From the NCBI GenBank assembly GCA_018436095.1, contig JAHDMJ010000005.1, positions 140,400 to 189,659 on the forward strand: DNA of 49,260 nucleotides, written 5' to 3'. A program made the translations under genes and the position numbers. The stretch's first letter is position 1. Every line of letters starts with the position of its first letter. This document shows positions 26,886-34,618 of this stretch, piece after piece. Under the pieces are notes generated by a model, which saw only the letters and a program-made list of their open reading frames with translations, ran no database searches and was not told the DNA's origin. This stretch comes from Clostridia bacterium (GTDB lineage: Bacteria; Bacillota; Peptococcia; DRI-13; UBA5745).

Positions 26886-27989
26886 CTAGCTTAGCCTTGT
26901 ATGGTTTTTATATAGGAGCCAAGCGTAGAAAGGCGCTCCTATCAATCCGGTAATAATACTTAGGGGCAGTTCCGTTTTGGCAATGGTGCGCCCCAAGGTA
27001 TCGGCAAACAGCAGAAACAATCCCCCCAAAAGGGCGGAGGCCGGCAGCAGGCGGCGGTTGTCAGGCCCCACCAGCATTCTGCCTAAATGGGGAATAACCA
27101 GCCCCACCCAGCCGATGGTACCGCTGATGGAAACGGAGCTGGCCGTTAAAACCGTGGCGCAAAGAATAGTGACGCCCCGAAGCTGCGCCACATTGGCCCC
27201 CAGGGCTTGGGCGTCTTTTTCGCCCAAGGACAAAATATTGATCCACCAGGCCAGCCCCAGCAATACGGTCATGGAAACAGCCATGGGGGCCAGCACATAG
27301 GCCAGGGACCGGAAATTGATGTTGGCTACGCTGCCCATTTGCCAATAAGTTATGGCCGGCAACTGGGTGGTGGGATCGGCTATGTATTTGAGAAGCCCCA
27401 TGATAGACCCCATAGCGCCGCCTACAATCACCCCGGATAGCACCAAGACAATAGCGGAACGGCTGCGCAACAGCCGGGGCAGCAGCGTCGTCAAGGCTAC
27501 CGCCAATATGCCGCCGGCTAAAGCGAAAGCCTGTATAGCCAGGGAATGAAAGCCCAATAAAATAGCGATAGCCGCACCTACGCAAGCGCCGGCGGAAACC
27601 CCCAGAAAATCCGGGGATACCAGGGGATTGCGAAAGACCCCCTGGTAAGTTGCCCCGGAAATGGACAAGGAAGCGCCGATAACTACCGCCGATAATACCC
27701 GGGGCAGCCTGAGGCCCATGACTACATTTTCCGTCATGGTGTCCCAATCGCCCTGCCATCCCAGGATATTATAGAATACAATCTTCAGGCTTGCGCTGAA
27801 GCTGACGGGGTATTTGCCTACGCAAAGGGCCAGAAAGATACCCAGGCAGACGGCTGCAATAAGTATTAAGTTGAAGGGTAGAGCCTTGCCGGATTTAGCA
27901 AATCCAGGAGATTTGAGGGCCTGCACTTTTTTCATGTTGATGGCTTTTTTCATGCTGATGGCTTTTTTCATGCTGATAGCTTTTTTCAT
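26886..27989 (-). CDS. ABC transporter permease, FecCD/BtuC/MolB type
   Basis: Inner-membrane permease of a type II importer, about 350 residues with roughly ten helices. FecCD hallmarks are present: GLRLPRVLSAVVIGASLSISGATYQG-type region, NPLVSPDFLGVSAGACVGA, and the C-terminal FVGL-like VGLVIPHLGRMLVGPDNR-type loop. The N-terminus contains a repeated MKKAIS/MKKAIN unit, giving four in-frame ATG codons (27989, 27971, 27953, 27935); none has a strong ribosome binding site, so the start is uncertain. Confidence 0.92.
   Translation of the reverse strand: MKKAISMKKAISMKKAINMKKVQALKSPGFAKSGKALPFNLILIAAVCLGIFLALCVGKYPVSFSASLKIVFYNILGWQGDWDTMTENVVMGLRLPRVLSAVVIGASLSISGATYQGVFRNPLVSPDFLGVSAGACVGAAIAILLGFHSLAIQAFALAGGILAVALTTLLPRLLRSRSAIVLVLSGVIVGGAMGSIMGLLKYIADPTTQLPAITYWQMGSVANINFRSLAYVLAPMAVSMTVLLGLAWWINILSLGEKDAQALGANVAQLRGVTILCATVLTASSVSISGTIGWVGLVIPHLGRMLVGPDNRRLLPASALLGGLFLLFADTLGRTIAKTELPLSIITGLIGAPFYAWLLYKNHTRLS
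27934..27989 (-). repeat. Three 18-bp tandem repeats, each with a start codon, at the 5' end of the FecCD permease gene
   Basis: The minus strand repeats ATGAAAAAAGCTATCAGC three times with one to three changes, then enters ATGAAAAAAGTG. Every unit supplies an in-frame ATG and codes for MKKAI(S/N). Confidence 0.85.
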
Positions 27990-27997
27990 GCTGTGGC

Positions 27998-29077
27998 TTA
28001 CTTGTCCAGGGCAGACCGCTCGATATCCAGATTATAAACCGTCTTATAAAAATCGGACGCCAGCTTGTCCATTTCTTCTTCACTATATTGTTCGGGGTAG
28101 AGCTTCATCATGGACCATACGGTACCCAGGCAAGTAGCCATACCAGGATTTTCCCAGTTGTGCAATTTGCTTGGCAGTTCATAGACGCGGCCATTTTTTA
28201 CTGCGGCCAGATCAGCCCACACGGGATCCTGCAAAATTTCTTCAGCGGTATATTTGGCCTGCCGGGAGATAAAAATCACATCGGGATTCCATTCGAAAAC
28301 CTGCTCAACGCCTACCTCCGGCCAGAATTCTTCCGCAGCAATAGAGGCAGCCTTGTTTATCCCGCCGCCATTGATAATCATCTCCGATTGCATCATGCTG
28401 CCGTCGGCTACCTTGCCTTTTTCCCCGCCCAGCAAAACAAAGGTGGGCCGCTGATCCTCGGGGATATTGCCAATGCGGTCCGTGGCAATTTTTACCGTAT
28501 TGCGGTAATATTCCTCAAGCATAATCGCCCGCCCTTCATTGCCGGTTGCTTTACCAACCAAATGATAAGCCTCCAGCGTGGCGTCGATGTCTTCGGGGTC
28601 GATTTGAATCATCGGTATGCCCAATCTTTCTATAGCGTCGATATTCTCTTTATCGGCTACGGTGTGGATAAATAAATCAGGATTCAATGCCGCCAGCTTT
28701 TCCATATCCGGCCGGCCCCGTCCCACGGTTTGCAGGTTGGGAATCCCGGGCAGCACCATGATCTGAAAATCGTCATGGGGTCCGATAGAGGCCAGCTTAT
28801 CGCCCAATCCCATAGCCAGCACGAAATCGTTAGCCATATACCAGCATACGGAGATAGTTTCCACATCTCCTACTTCCACAGTTCGTCCGGCTTGATCCGT
28901 AATGGTCACAGCCTTGGGCTGCTGGGGAGCCGCCGGTTCGGTGGCAGCGGCAGGCTCCGTGGCAACCGGGGAAGCCGGAGGAGCCGGAGGAGCCGGGGGA
29001 GCGGAGGTGCTGCTGCCGCAAGCGGCTAAGGAAATGGCCAGGATAATTGAGAATAGATCAATGATTATTTTTTTCAT
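27998..29077 (-). CDS. ABC transporter substrate-binding protein, FecB/BtuF/MolA type, lipoprotein
   Basis: Binding lipoprotein of the type II importer, 359 residues. Lipobox SLAAC (Cys20), then a low-complexity Ala/Pro/Glu linker (about 24-52), then a Peripla_BP_2 fold: ITDQAGRTVEV, GLGDKLASIGPH, KLAALNPDLFIHT, FEWNPDVIFISRQAKYT and KNGRVYELPSK are standard class III binding-protein segments. First gene of the cluster SBP-permease-ATPase-methyltransferase-moeA. The moeA link favours molybdate or tungstate (MolABC-like) over iron-siderophore or cobalamin (inference). Confidence 0.92.
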   Translation of the reverse strand: MKKIIIDLFSIILAISLAACGSSTSAPPAPPAPPASPVATEPAAATEPAAPQQPKAVTITDQAGRTVEVGDVETISVCWYMANDFVLAMGLGDKLASIGPHDDFQIMVLPGIPNLQTVGRGRPDMEKLAALNPDLFIHTVADKENIDAIERLGIPMIQIDPEDIDATLEAYHLVGKATGNEGRAIMLEEYYRNTVKIATDRIGNIPEDQRPTFVLLGGEKGKVADGSMMQSEMIINGGGINKAASIAAEEFWPEVGVEQVFEWNPDVIFISRQAKYTAEEILQDPVWADLAAVKNGRVYELPSKLHNWENPGMATCLGTVWSMMKLYPEQYSEEEMDKLASDFYKTVYNLDIERSALDK

Positions 29078-29117
29078 ATGTACCCTCCATTATTCGTATG
29101 GTTTTTGAAAATAATTC

Positions 29118-29134
29118 GCTAAATGTATTTTAGC
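29118..29134. promoter_or_regulatory. Inverted repeat overlapping the -10 box of the FecBCD/moeA cluster
   Basis: GCTAAA and TTTAGC are 6-bp perfect arms around TGTAT. It overlaps the predicted -10 hexamer, so it could be an operator for a metal-responsive repressor (inference). Confidence 0.45.
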
Positions 29135-29155
29135 ACAATTTTCCACACTTGTCAT
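29127..29155 (-). promoter_or_regulatory. Promoter of the FecBCD/methyltransferase/moeA cluster
   Basis: ATGACA (29155-29150), 17-base spacer, TAAAAT (29132-29127) on the minus strand, about 50 bases before the binding-protein start. Confidence 0.55.
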
Positions 29156-29248
29156 GGGATTTAAATAAGCAAAACCAACGGCAACGGCGGGCGGGCAGAT
29201 AGTGTAGCCGGAAGGCAGGCGGGCAGCGGCCCCGTTTGGTTGGGGAAT

Positions 29249-29489
29249 GAGCAAAATTGCAGGTTTGTCATCGTTTGCTGGGGCTAACTGTGCAAAATTG
29301 CAGATTTGTCGGGGCCAAATCACTGCCTTTTGGCCGTTTTAGCATCAAAACAGGCTAAAAACCGGATTTTTATAGTTGGAAGCCCTTACAAACCTGCAAT
29401 TTTGAGCAAAAACCCCTCCCGCCAGGTTACAAACTTGCAATTTTGCACAAAACGCCGCGGGCTAACCTTACAAACCTGCAATTTTGCAC
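29249..29489. repeat. Array of about 22-bp repeats at exact 41-bp period in two opposing blocks
   Basis: Core consensus GTGCAAAATTGCAGGTTTGT. Two forward copies start at 29249 and 29290; three reverse copies start at 29386, 29427 and 29468. Every within-block step is exactly 41 bases, while the 19-base spacers are unrelated. The 74 bases between the blocks hold two further inverted repeats (GGCCAAA/TTTGGCC and TTTTAGC/GCTAAAA). The core TGCAA-AA-TTGCA is itself palindromic. No gene explains 29156-29624. Confidence 0.85.
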
Positions 29490-29624
29490 GGTGGACGGCC
29501 CCCATTGCTGTAAATTGCATAGGCTGGGACCGGCCCTTCAAAAGAAATTTTGCCTTTTCCAAATGGTTTAAGGTTGTGCCGCATCCGGTTCGGAACTTGA
29601 AATTGAAGCAGTGACATCCCAGTC

Positions 29625-29981
29625 TTAATCAGTCACAATTGCTACCATATAAACCATGGGATCAGGGCCCGGGTTCCGCATCTGCTGCTCATCTTCTGAC
29701 CCCGACACGATAGCACAGTCACCGGGCAATAAAGTATGCTCCTCTCCGCTATTATCTTTATAGAGACAAACACCTTCCAAAATGCAGACAGCCTCGGTTT
29801 TTCCCGTATGATTGTGACGGCCAATAGTGGCCCCGGCTGGGACAGTCACTCTGGCAAACATATGAAAGCGTGGGTTATTGTGGTCTTGCTTTTCTATGCC
29901 GTGAGTAATAGTAATTTGTCCCTGGCCGCCATATTGGTTTTCCTTCAATTCCACCCGCTGCTCTGCCTTTTTTCTGATCAT
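29625..29981 (-). CDS. Small cupin-domain protein
   Basis: 118 residues, a single-domain cupin. Cupin motif 1 is PAGATIGRHNHTGKTEAVCILEG with metal-ligand candidates His, His and Glu; motif 2 is LLPGDCAIVSGSEDEQQMRN, where the usual His is replaced by Gln, so the metal site may be altered. Such proteins are sugar isomerase-like, dioxygenase-like or simple binding proteins, and the function here is unknown. It stands alone on the minus strand, divergent from the metallo-hydrolase gene at 30300. GGAGG lies just upstream of the ATG. Confidence 0.88.
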   Translation of the reverse strand: MIRKKAEQRVELKENQYGGQGQITITHGIEKQDHNNPRFHMFARVTVPAGATIGRHNHTGKTEAVCILEGVCLYKDNSGEEHTLLPGDCAIVSGSEDEQQMRNPGPDPMVYMVAIVTD

Positions 29982-30098
29982 TTCTGTCCCTCCTGCTATA
30001 ATGAATTATATATTTTTGATTTTACTATACTTTATCTTACCATAAAAAAGAATAGTTGGGATATAGGCAGGCAGCATCCGTCGAAATTTCTCATAAAA

Positions 30099-30151
30099 AA
30101 CAACACTAACAAGAAAAAAAGTTACCGGTGTTGTTGGAAATATTTTCTTGT
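30099..30151. other. Interlocked inverted repeats with pseudoknot topology
   Basis: Arms A AACAACAC (30099-30106) and A' GTGTTGTT (30128-30135) interleave with arms B ACAAGAAAA (30109-30117) and B' TTTTCTTGT (30143-30151). The order A-B-A'-B' permits either an H-type pseudoknot or two mutually exclusive hairpins. It lies in the 318-base divergent gap between the cupin and metallo-hydrolase genes. Confidence 0.5.
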
Positions 30152-30299
30152 CAGTCAGTGCCGGCGCATGGTAAAGTAAGGTAGAGTTGCCCCTTGAGCG
30201 GCCGGTTCATTTCCTCTAAAGACCTTTACTTTATACATCAGGAATGATTTTTCCTGGTTTTCCCTATATAATTAGTACAATTAGCAAGGAGAATAGAAG

Positions 30300-31034
30300 A
30301 TGGACATACGAATACACAATGTCGGCGGCTATATCACGCAAAACTACTTGCTGGAAACACCCCTGGGCTGGATTGCCATAGATACCGGCTATTCCGGCGG
30401 TGAAAAGAAGTTCCTGCAGCGTCTGTCCCGGCTTTGCAGGCCCGAGGATTTGAAATACATCTTTCTGACCCATTCCCACGACGACCACGCGGGATTTCTG
30501 GCGGCCCTGCTGGAGGCAGTCCCGGCCAAGGTAATACTGCATCCGGCGGCTTTGCCCTGTCTGGAAGCGGGAGAAAATGCGGAGCCGGCGGGCAGCGGTT
30601 ATGCCACCAGAATGGGCGCTTTGTTTGGCCTTGTCAAAAAATCCTTTACCTTTCCGCCTGTTCACTTGGGGGATAGAGCCGTTTTTGTGGAGAAGGAGGA
30701 TGACCAGTTTTTTGAGGAACTGGGCCTGCCTTTGCGCATTGTCTTTCTGCCAGGCCATACTGCAGATTCCATCGGACTTTTCCTGCCGCAAACCGGTCAG
30801 CTCTTTTGCGGTGACGCGGCCATGAACGCCGTGATCAGCTTAGGGCGGCATACCATATGGATTGATAATGTCTCTGAATTTCAGAGGTCTTGGGATAAGA
30901 TGATCGCCCTGAAACCGGTACGGATTTACCCCAGCCACGGCACACCTTTTTCGCCAAAAGATTTGCTGAAATACCGTCGGTTTATGGATGGCCGCCCGGT
31001 CATCCAGCCCAATAACCAGCCCAATAAAAGGTAA
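30300..31034 (+). CDS. Metallo-beta-lactamase-fold hydrolase
   Basis: 244 residues. The metal-binding signature THSHDDHAGF is intact; further ligands are His in PGHTADS, Asp in CGDAAMN and His in YPSHGTPF. This is a glyoxalase II-like single-domain enzyme; the substrate cannot be told. The ATG at 30300 has AAGGAG 9 bases upstream. An SD-like AAGGAGG right at its stop codon indicates that another gene follows. Confidence 0.9.
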   Translation: MDIRIHNVGGYITQNYLLETPLGWIAIDTGYSGGEKKFLQRLSRLCRPEDLKYIFLTHSHDDHAGFLAALLEAVPAKVILHPAALPCLEAGENAEPAGSGYATRMGALFGLVKKSFTFPPVHLGDRAVFVEKEDDQFFEELGLPLRIVFLPGHTADSIGLFLPQTGQLFCGDAAMNAVISLGRHTIWIDNVSEFQRSWDKMIALKPVRIYPSHGTPFSPKDLLKYRRFMDGRPVIQPNNQPNKR

Positions 31035-31047
31035 GGAGGCGGTTTGT

Positions 31048-31506
31048 ATCAATACGCTAAAAACGGTAAAGATCACATCGGAATTTCCCGCATCCCTACC
31101 GGAAATTTGGGCCCGGCTGACAAAAGTGGAAACCCTGCAGTACATTGCATCTCCCTATGCCACATTTGAACCGCTGAGTCCTGCGGATGCAAACACATGG
31201 TCTGCCGGTTCCACCAGGCATTACCGTCTGAATATATTTGGAATTATTCCAATAGGAGTTCATACCATTCATGTACGTAAATTTGATGAAGCTGCTTATT
31301 ATGTTTTTACCGAGGAAAGCAACCGGCGGGTGCCGGCTTGGAACCACACCATTATCATTGAGCCAATTCACAAGCATAAATCGCGGTATACCGATATTGT
31401 AGAAATTGACGCCGGTCTGCTTACCGGATTGGTATGCTTTTGGAGTAAGCTTTTTTATCGCCATAGACAGAAAAAGTGGATAAAATTGCTTTCATCAACA
31501 TCTTAG
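31048..31506 (+). CDS. SRPBCC-like protein with no canonical start codon
   Basis: About 153 residues resembling the START/SRPBCC lipid- or ligand-binding fold: KITSEFPASLPEIWARLTKVETLQYIASP is a typical first strand and helix, and the C-terminal helix (TGLVCFWSKLFYRHRQKKW) closes the fold. A strong ribosome binding site AAGGAGG (31033-31039) is followed 8 bases later by ATC in frame, where an ATG would be expected. The only in-frame ATG is at 30988, inside the hydrolase gene. Either initiation is non-canonical, the long overlap is used, or a start codon was lost. Confidence 0.6.
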   Translation: MNTLKTVKITSEFPASLPEIWARLTKVETLQYIASPYATFEPLSPADANTWSAGSTRHYRLNIFGIIPIGVHTIHVRKFDEAAYYVFTEESNRRVPAWNHTIIIEPIHKHKSRYTDIVEIDAGLLTGLVCFWSKLFYRHRQKKWIKLLSSTS

Positions 31507-31540
31507 GCGGCTGAGTCAGGACTGCCCTTATTGCGACTCT

Positions 31541-32149
31541 TCAATTCATCTGCCTGGCTGCGGTAACCGCGGCCAGGATTTTTTGTCGGTCCTTGCAGCG
31601 GTCTGTCTCCACTCCGCTGCTCAAATCCACGCCTATTGGCTTGGCCTGCCGGATAGCTGCGGCCAAATTGCCGGGGTTCAAACCCCCTGCCAAGAAAAAA
31701 GGCCGGTTAATGGCAGCAGTCAGGCTCCAATCAAAACTCTGTCCGCTGCCGCCGCCATTGTCCAGGATGATCTGGTCGGCGGCGGAGGCAGCGGCTGCCG
31801 CCAGATCGGAAAGGCCCCGGATCCGAAAGGCCTTCCAAATTGGCTTTCCTGCCGTCCGGCTGCGCAGGGCGGCGATATATTCCTCATCCTCCCGGCCGTG
31901 AAGCTGTACTGCGGCAATGATCCCTTCCTGCAGCAATTCTGCCGCTTTCTCCAGGGGCTGATCCACCAGTACACCCACCGGTATGATCCCCGGGGCCAGA
32001 TTGCGGGTTAGATCCCGAACCTGCTGGGGCGTCACGTTACGGTGGCTTTCGGGGAAATCGATGATAAAACCGCAGTAGTCGGGAGCGGCCTCGTTGACGT
32101 AATCGATGTCACAGGGGCGGTACAGGCCGCAGATTTTGATTTTCGTCAT
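31541..32149 (-). CDS. trpF: Phosphoribosylanthranilate isomerase TrpF
   Basis: Third step of tryptophan synthesis from anthranilate (Amadori rearrangement of PRA to CdRP). 202 residues, a TIM barrel of normal length. Motifs: KICGLYRPCDIDYVNEAAPDYCGFI with the catalytic Cys, VQLHGREDEEYI, the DNGGGSGQSFDW phosphate loop and GVDLSSGVETDRCKDRQKI with the catalytic Asp. Starts overlapping the trpC end by four bases. It is the last gene; trpB and trpA do not follow. Confidence 0.95.
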   Translation of the reverse strand: MTKIKICGLYRPCDIDYVNEAAPDYCGFIIDFPESHRNVTPQQVRDLTRNLAPGIIPVGVLVDQPLEKAAELLQEGIIAAVQLHGREDEEYIAALRSRTAGKPIWKAFRIRGLSDLAAAAASAADQIILDNGGGSGQSFDWSLTAAINRPFFLAGGLNPGNLAAAIRQAKPIGVDLSSGVETDRCKDRQKILAAVTAARQMN

Positions 32150-33012
32150 CTTCCGCCTGCTTTTTTCATAGCCGTCAACATAGCCTGCCTGTCACAACTG
32201 CTCATGAGGGCTTCGCCTATGAGCACGGCATCGGCGCCGCTCTCTCGTAAAACAGCCACATCCTCCGGGCCGGACACGCCGGACTCGGCTACATACAGCA
32301 CATGAGGAGGAACCTGTTGCCGCAGCCGGGCAGCATTGGTAATATCCACTTGGAAATTCTTCAAATTCCGGTTGTTGACGCCGATGATCCGGGCGCCGGC
32401 AGCCAAGGCAGAAGAAATCTCCGTCTCATTGTGAGCCTCCACCAGCGCCGACAGGGCCAATTGCCCGCATAGCTGCAAATACCGGACAATATCAGCCCTG
32501 TCCAGCAGAGCGCAGATCAGCAGCACTGCATCGGCTCCCAGAACTTTGGCCTGGTAAATTTGGTATTCGTCCACCACAAAGTCTTTGCGCAGCATAGGCA
32601 ACGACACCGCTTGCCTTATCTCCCGGAAGATTTGATCGGACCCTCGAAACCATCTGGGCTCTGTCAGGCAGGAGATGCAATCCGCTCCTGCCGCCTGGTA
32701 GTCCCGGGCAATGTCCAGATAGGGGAAATCCGCCGAAATAACGCCTTTGGAAGGAGAGGCTTTTTTCACCTCACAGATAAAGCTCATACCCGGCTTACGC
32801 AGGGCCGCCTCAAAAGCATTGGAGCCGGCGCCGCCAACACTGCTGCCTTCGTCTCCGCCATTGCCACCTTCGCCGCCGCCAATACTGCCAATCCTGGCCT
32901 TGCTCCCAACCAGCTCAAAGCATTGCCGCTTCAATTCTTCCAGGGAAACCCGGGCCCTCTCCTGCTCCACCCGGCAGCGGGCATAGGCGGCAATCTCCCG
33001 TAAAATATTCAT
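32146..33012 (-). CDS. trpC: Indole-3-glycerol-phosphate synthase TrpC with Gly-rich insertion
   Basis: Cyclises CdRP to indole-3-glycerol phosphate. 288 residues, about 25 longer than usual. Core motifs are present: [15 protein letters not shown] (catalytic Glu and Lys), [25 protein letters not shown] (Lys and Asp), LVEAHNETE (Glu), [11 protein letters not shown] (Asn) and [12 protein letters not shown] (Glu, Ser). The additional length is a Gly/Ser-rich stretch at about residues 42-64 ([15 protein letters not shown] and following) in the N-terminal region before the barrel. It overlaps neighbours on both sides by four bases. Confidence 0.95.
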   Translation of the reverse strand: MNILREIAAYARCRVEQERARVSLEELKRQCFELVGSKARIGSIGGGEGGNGGDEGSSVGGAGSNAFEAALRKPGMSFICEVKKASPSKGVISADFPYLDIARDYQAAGADCISCLTEPRWFRGSDQIFREIRQAVSLPMLRKDFVVDEYQIYQAKVLGADAVLLICALLDRADIVRYLQLCGQLALSALVEAHNETEISSALAAGARIIGVNNRNLKNFQVDITNAARLRQQVPPHVLYVAESGVSGPEDVAVLRESGADAVLIGEALMSSCDRQAMLTAMKKAGGR

Positions 33013-34019
33013 CGGCTGCTCTCCTCCACAAACTGCTTCAGCTTGGCCCGGGCCCTGCCGCTATCCAGCAGTTGCTCGGCCAGCCTCGCTCCCGCTTCTA
33101 TGGTTTCGGTTTTGCCGCCGATATAAAGGGCGGCACCGGCGTTAAGACACACCGCATGGCGCTTGGGGCCCCGTTCTCTGCCCTCCAGGATAGCCTCGGT
33201 GATGGCGGCGTTTTCCGCCGGATTTCCGCCCACCAGGTCTTCCTTGCTGCAGCGGCTATAGCCAAACTGCTCAGGGGTGAGCTCATAGGACTGGAACCAG
33301 CCATCTTTGATCTCACACACCGCAGTGGAGGCGCTCATGGATATTTCATCCAGCTTATCCAGGCCGTAGACCACCATGCCCCGGGTGACCCCCAGTTTAG
33401 CCATTACCTGAGCCAGAGGTTCCACCAGGGCCTCTTCGTACACGCCCATCAGTTCCATGTCAGCTCCGGCCGGGTTGGACAGGGGTCCCAGGATATTGAA
33501 CACCGTACGGATTCCCAGCTCCTTGCGGATGGGCGCCACATATTTCATGGCAATGTGATAGTTCTGGGCAAAGAGAAAGCAGATGCCAATATCCCGCAGC
33601 AGCTGGGCGCTCCGCTCCGGCGGCAGATTGATGTTAACGCCCAAGGCTTCCAACACATCGGCGGAACCGCACTTCGATGAAGCGGCCCGGTTGCCGTGTT
33701 TGGCCACCGGCACGCCGCCGGCAGCGATGACCAGAGAAGCCGTAGTGGAAATGTTGAAGGAATTGGCCCCGTCGCCGCCGGTACCCACAATTTCAAGTAC
33801 GTTCATATCATGGAGCAGCTTGATGCAATGGGCCCGCATGCCGGCGGCGGAGGCAGTGATTTCGTCGATGGTTTCCCCCTTGAGAGACAGGGCGGTAAGG
33901 TAAGCCGACATTTGAACCGGGCTGGCCCGGCCGTCCATAATCTCGTTCATCACGGCTTCCGCCTGGGCGTAGGAAAGGTCTTTTTTCTGAGACAGGTTGA
34001 TAATAGCTTCCCGGATCAT
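33009..34019 (-). CDS. trpD: Anthranilate phosphoribosyltransferase TrpD
   Basis: Transfers phosphoribose from PRPP to anthranilate. 336 residues. Conserved elements: [20 protein letters not shown] (PRPP-binding GTGGD), [49 protein letters not shown] and the [12 protein letters not shown] segment. Four-base overlaps with trpG and trpC. Confidence 0.95.
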   Translation of the reverse strand: MIREAIINLSQKKDLSYAQAEAVMNEIMDGRASPVQMSAYLTALSLKGETIDEITASAAGMRAHCIKLLHDMNVLEIVGTGGDGANSFNISTTASLVIAAGGVPVAKHGNRAASSKCGSADVLEALGVNINLPPERSAQLLRDIGICFLFAQNYHIAMKYVAPIRKELGIRTVFNILGPLSNPAGADMELMGVYEEALVEPLAQVMAKLGVTRGMVVYGLDKLDEISMSASTAVCEIKDGWFQSYELTPEQFGYSRCSKEDLVGGNPAENAAITEAILEGRERGPKRHAVCLNAGAALYIGGKTETIEAGARLAEQLLDSGRARAKLKQFVEESSR

Positions 34020-34618
34020 ATGGAATCCCCCCTATCTAAGCTAGTCAAGGAAAGGCTGGCAAAGAAATTGCGGATGATGGTTTCTCCCATTGGAGTCATA
34101 ATCGACTCGGGATGAAACTGGACGCCGCAAACGGGATAATCCCGGTGCTCTACGGCCATGACTTCACCCTCCGTTGTCCGGGCGGTAACCCGCAGCACAT
34201 CGGGGATAGCAGCCTCCGGCGCCGCCAGGGAGTGATAGCGGGCAGCGGGAAAAGGCTCCTCCAACCCCCGAAACAGGCGGCTATCCGGCTCACCCCCTAT
34301 CAGGGAGGGTTTGCCATGCATAAGACATTTGGCATAAGAAACCGTGCCGCCGAAAGCTTCGATAATGGCCTGGTGGCCCAGGCAGACGCCGAAGATGGGC
34401 ACCTGTCCGGCCAAGGCGCGGACAGCAGCTTCACAGATGCCGGCCTTCGCCGGATGGCCGGGGCCGGGTGAAAGGAACAGAGCCGCCGGAGCCATGGCCT
34501 CCAGCTCTTCCACCGTACAGGCGTCGTTGCGCAATACCTTAATATCGCTGCGGACAGTACCGATAAGCTGGTATAGGTTGTAAGAAAAACTGTCGTAGTT
34601 GTCGATAAGCACAATCAT
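34016..34618 (-). CDS. trpG: Anthranilate synthase glutamine amidotransferase subunit TrpG
   Basis: Provides ammonia from glutamine to TrpE. 200 residues, class I amidotransferase. Visible: [14 protein letters not shown] start, [13 protein letters not shown], nucleophile Cys in [10 protein letters not shown], and His/Glu of the triad in [11 protein letters not shown]. It could also serve as PabA in folate synthesis, as in some Firmicutes. Four-base overlaps with trpE and trpD. Confidence 0.95.
   Translation of the reverse strand: MIVLIDNYDSFSYNLYQLIGTVRSDIKVLRNDACTVEELEAMAPAALFLSPGPGHPAKAGICEAAVRALAGQVPIFGVCLGHQAIIEAFGGTVSYAKCLMHGKPSLIGGEPDSRLFRGLEEPFPAARYHSLAAPEAAIPDVLRVTARTTEGEVMAVEHRDYPVCGVQFHPESIMTPMGETIIRNFFASLSLTSLDRGDSI

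Noticed and set aside
28088-28675. 195-residue plus-strand ORF
   Set aside because: Antisense to the FecB-type binding protein; no recognisable features.
29156-29248. Moco or cobalamin riboswitch before the FecBCD/moeA cluster
   Set aside because: GC-rich and foldable, but I could not match conserved riboswitch motifs, and it lies upstream of the predicted promoter.
29249-29489. CRISPR-like array (regular repeats with unique spacers)
   Set aside because: Spacers are only 19 bases, copies face both ways, the repeat is itself palindromic and dispersed, and there are no cas genes.
30264-30791. 175-residue minus-strand ORF
   Set aside because: Antisense to the metallo-hydrolase with its clear HSHDDH motif.
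33072-33680. 202-residue plus-strand ORF
   Set aside because: Antisense to trpD, whose motifs are intact in the other strand.
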